Positions 61,623 through 64,000 of a stretch of DNA of 64,000 bases are shown piece by piece. Origin of the DNA: Oligoflexia bacterium (lineage in GTDB: Bacteria; Bdellovibrionota; Bacteriovoracia; Bacteriovoracales; Bacteriovoracaceae); contig JADGAN010000001.1 in NCBI GenBank assembly GCA_015231955.1, forward strand, positions 248,001-312,000, read 5' to 3'. The notes beneath the pieces were generated by a model. That model saw nothing but the letters and a program-made list of their open reading frames with translations, made no database searches and had not been told where the DNA came from. A program made the translations under genes and the position numbers. Position 1 is the stretch's first letter. Each line of letters opens with the position of its first letter.

Positions 61623-62893
61623 TTTAAACCCTGTGAAGTAATTAAACTATTAGCACGAAACAATCTTGAATAGAGTGTACAATATTTTTCAATTCCATTT
61701 TGAAGATTGTAATATTGATCTGCATTGTCTCTAAGTTTTTTGCCACCAAGGGAAGAGATAAATTCTATTTGCTCAATAGCTTGGTGAAAGCTTTGCTCAT
61801 CAAGTGCATCAAGAACTAATCCTCCTTTCATTGATTCAACAATATTTTCTACATCACCGACATTAGAGTTGCAAATGACAGGAATACCCATTGCAAAAAG
61901 TTCACCTAATTTTGTAGGGGAACTTCCAATTTTTGAATAGCTTGGTTTGATAAAGGAGATGCTACAGTTGCTGGCTGCGGCAAGGATGGGGATTTCGTTT
62001 CTACTTGCATAGCGAATAATGATGCGAGAGTAGTCAATGCCAAGCAGATTGCACTGGGTAGTAATAATGTTGGGGTTACTGTGGGTTAAAAACAGGAAAT
62101 AGACGTCACTATTTTTTCTCAAGAGAGCTTTATAAAACAGAAGCATCTCTTTGAGCAGGTACCAAGTACCAACGGAGCCAAGATAAGATAGTGTGAAAGA
62201 GTGATCGGGTATTTGCAGTATTGCTTTTGCATGAGATCTTTTTTCTTCAGTAACGAGTGAAAAATGATTGAAATCTGCAACACAAGGAATGACATCAATG
62301 GGGCGTTTTCCATCATAGGTTGGCCAACTAAGGATATCTTGTTTTGCCCGATTTGTAAGGACAACAATTGATTCAGACTCTCTGATGAAGTTAGCTTCTC
62401 GGCGCTTGTAATATTGAAAAGCAAAGCGGTAAGGAAAATAGCGAAGATCCCATAATCCTGCATCAACGCGCTCATCGACCCAATATCCTCGGAAATCAAA
62501 AATTAATTTTAGATTAAATTTTTTTTTGATTTTAGTTGAGAAAAACATTGGAACGTGCCCGCGGCAATGAAGAGCATCGATTTGTTTTCTTTTAATGAGA
62601 GAGATAGCTTTTCTCCGCAGAAGAAACATGTCATAATATTTGGATGCGATAGGGGGGGATTGGTGGAAAAAGGTGTAATGCCAATCGATTCCATTAGCAG
62701 TGCAGAGATCTTTGATTTCCTTGTTGTATTTTTCAAAATTATGATGTTTTTCGCAACTTAATAAAGTCATATGATAATGCTTACTCTGAGCAAGTCCAAT
62801 AACATATGGAAGCACTTGAGATTGCCCCAAAGAATCAGTCATGCCATCATAGCTAATAAACAGAATATTCTTGGTAGGTGGAATTGCTGTCAT
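61619..62893 (-). CDS. Glycosyltransferase family 4 (GT-B)
   Basis: Opens NILFISYDGMTDSLGQSQVLPYVIGLAQ, the D-x-LGQSQVLPY signature of a GT4 subgroup in polysaccharide clusters. The C-terminal donor-binding part has LSYLGSVGTWYLLKEML and SPTKLGELFAMGIPVICNSNVGDVENI. Acceptor unknown. It overlaps its neighbours on both sides by 4 bases, indicating tight translational coupling. Confidence 0.88.
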   Translation of the reverse strand: MTAIPPTKNILFISYDGMTDSLGQSQVLPYVIGLAQSKHYHMTLLSCEKHHNFEKYNKEIKDLCTANGIDWHYTFFHQSPPIASKYYDMFLLRRKAISLIKRKQIDALHCRGHVPMFFSTKIKKKFNLKLIFDFRGYWVDERVDAGLWDLRYFPYRFAFQYYKRREANFIRESESIVVLTNRAKQDILSWPTYDGKRPIDVIPCVADFNHFSLVTEEKRSHAKAILQIPDHSFTLSYLGSVGTWYLLKEMLLFYKALLRKNSDVYFLFLTHSNPNIITTQCNLLGIDYSRIIIRYASRNEIPILAAASNCSISFIKPSYSKIGSSPTKLGELFAMGIPVICNSNVGDVENIVESMKGGLVLDALDEQSFHQAIEQIEFISSLGGKKLRDNADQYYNLQNGIEKYCTLYSRLFRANSLITSQGLK

Positions 62894-64000
62894 TCTTTAA
62901 AGAACCTTCTATAAAAATTGAGAAGAGGCACAATGCAAACAAAGAGTGTAAGTCCACTAATGAACCAACAGGACACAATAGCATAGTAATATTTTTTCGT
63001 ATGATTAAAAATGTTCAAATTCCTAAATTTTAGAAGACCAAAAACAGACACAATTGTAATCAATGGTTCTATAAACATACGAAATCGAGAGAGTCCCAGA
63101 AAAATGAGGGCGATGGATATCATCAATAAAATTGGAAACAGGAGTATGAAAGTGCTTTTAACAGAAATTTCTAATGCAGAACTTTTGAACAAAAGGAGTG
63201 CTAATCCATAGAGGAAAAAAGGCATAATAAAAAAAAGGACATAATTAAATCCTGGGTTTCGTGCCTGTCCATCAGGAGACAATATATCCCAGTCAAATGG
63301 GGACCAAAAGTACCAAAATTTCTTGAGAGTTAGAGAGGGTATGTCCTCTAAATGCTGGAGGATATATTGCATCGATAGTTTTTTTAGCGCAGAGTCAGTT
63401 TCGGTTCTGCTCATTTTAGCAACAATCCCTGGGCCTCCAATTTTTGAAACATAATCACTGTTAAGATTTCCAAGTATTTTAAAATCGTATGAAGAGTAAA
63501 GTGTGATGCCACTACTTGTTGATAAGGGAATGAATTCGTTAAATTCGGAGTAGTTTCTTGCTATCCATGGAGAAAGGGCCAAAAAGAACCCTAAGAAGAA
63601 AAAGAGAAGAGAACGGATGGAATAAAAAAACTCAAGCAGAGAAAATTTGTACCAAATAGAATATATAAGGATAAACGGTATAAATGCGATTGCAATGGAT
63701 CGAACGAGCAATATTATTCCGAAAAGGAATCCGAGGGCCAGTGATCGGCGCATTTTGATGGGATAAGAGTTGCTTTGTATTAGCATAAAGAAAAAAATGA
63801 AAAATAGAGGCAGGGCGAGATTTTCAGAGAGAAGACGAGCAGGGAGCATTAAAAAAAGAGGGTTAAAAGTAACCAGTACGGTCGAGAGAAGAGATGCTTT
63901 ATGAGAAAGGAAAATGCGACTTATTTTATAAGAGAAAAAGCAAGAGATAGTCCCTAAAAAACAGTGAGTAAATTTTACAATCCATAGATTGTGGCCAAAA
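62890..64000 (-). CDS. Membrane glycosyltransferase of the GT39/ArnT-like (PMT) type, 5' end beyond window
   Basis: The open frame runs from the window edge without a stop (reading FGHNLWIVKFTHCFLG at the edge); about 370 residues are visible. Multiple hydrophobic helices are seen, with LALSPWIARNY in the middle and ARLLSENLALPLFF near the visible start, patterns of polyprenyl-phosphate-sugar transferases. The N-terminal catalytic Asp region is outside the window, so function is inferred. It overlaps the GT4 gene by 4 bases. Confidence 0.75.
   Translation of the reverse strand, partial: FGHNLWIVKFTHCFLGTISCFFSYKISRIFLSHKASLLSTVLVTFNPLFLMLPARLLSENLALPLFFIFFFMLIQSNSYPIKMRRSLALGFLFGIILLVRSIAIAFIPFILIYSIWYKFSLLEFFYSIRSLLFFFLGFFLALSPWIARNYSEFNEFIPLSTSSGITLYSSYDFKILGNLNSDYVSKIGGPGIVAKMSRTETDSALKKLSMQYILQHLEDIPSLTLKKFWYFWSPFDWDILSPDGQARNPGFNYVLFFIMPFFLYGLALLLFKSSALEISVKSTFILLFPILLMISIALIFLGLSRFRMFIEPLITIVSVFGLLKFRNLNIFNHTKKYYYAIVSCWFISGLTLFVCIVPLLNFYRRFFKE

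Overview
The window looks like chromosomal DNA of a Gram-negative bacterium with an AT-leaning genome. Outer-membrane barrels, signal peptides, a lipoprotein, a soluble lytic transglycosylase and a surface-polysaccharide cluster show the envelope type. The housekeeping genes (recA, alaS, prs, pth, priA, def, fmt, rpe), the TIGR04552-like protein and several unrecognised exported proteins suggest a delta-proteobacterial or Bdellovibrionota (Bacteriovorax/Peredibacter-like) host. That placement is inference; no 16S rRNA gene is present.

Layout. 0-10.5 kb is mixed: an RlmK-type methyltransferase, tRNA-Arg(ACG), an exported isochorismatase-fold protein, a CDP-alcohol phosphatidyltransferase relative, a DUF3592/GYF_2 plus AIM24 pair, a CPA2 cation antiporter, a PfkB kinase, a membrane PilZ-like protein, tadA, and glpK, which overlaps tadA tail to tail. 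10.5-21.2 kb is a long minus-strand run: exported protein, priA, outer-membrane protein, CFIATA-motif protein, def, fmt, rpe, hutU, hutI and a tiny pilin/TadE-like protein. It resembles the widespread priA-def-fmt-rpe neighbourhood with two extra genes inserted. 21.4-24.6 kb holds an exported protein whose reading frame is broken exactly at a G10 tract, convergent with a porin. 24.8-34.8 kb is tRNA-Gln-prs-pth-ychF-like, a RelA/SpoT-fold-like protein on the other strand, then recA, alaS and a peptide-binding protein. 34.8-42.1 kb holds an orphan cytosine-C5 methyltransferase, a lytic transglycosylase, a HAMP-only membrane protein and a MarC protein. 42.2-47.2 kb is one giant lipoprotein with twelve Ig-like domains and a predicted seven-bladed propeller.

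From 47.4 kb to the right edge lies a surface-glycan region. The plus-strand genes (HAD hydrolase, LegB-type dehydratase, sugar nucleotidyltransferase, SDR) make an activated sugar. The minus-strand genes (asparagine synthetase, methyltransferase, two GT4 and one GT2 glycosyltransferases, UDP-galactopyranose mutase, a carbamoyltransferase/SxtJ/DUF5989 trio, and a GT39-like membrane transferase cut by the edge) build and decorate a glycan that probably contains galactofuranose. Inside it sits a degraded accessory patch: two divergent HEPN/MNT (toxin-antitoxin-type) modules, each with one damaged gene, and a 20-codon vestige of an AAA-ATPase-like gene.

The items most worth a second look are the G10 on/off switch candidate (21.6 kb), the mirrored decaying HEPN/MNT pair (53.1-54.6 kb), the RelA/SpoT-like protein (27.6 kb), the exactly periodic Ig/propeller lipoprotein (42.2 kb) and the AAA-ATPase vestige (50.9 kb). 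I did not find a clearly new multi-gene system.
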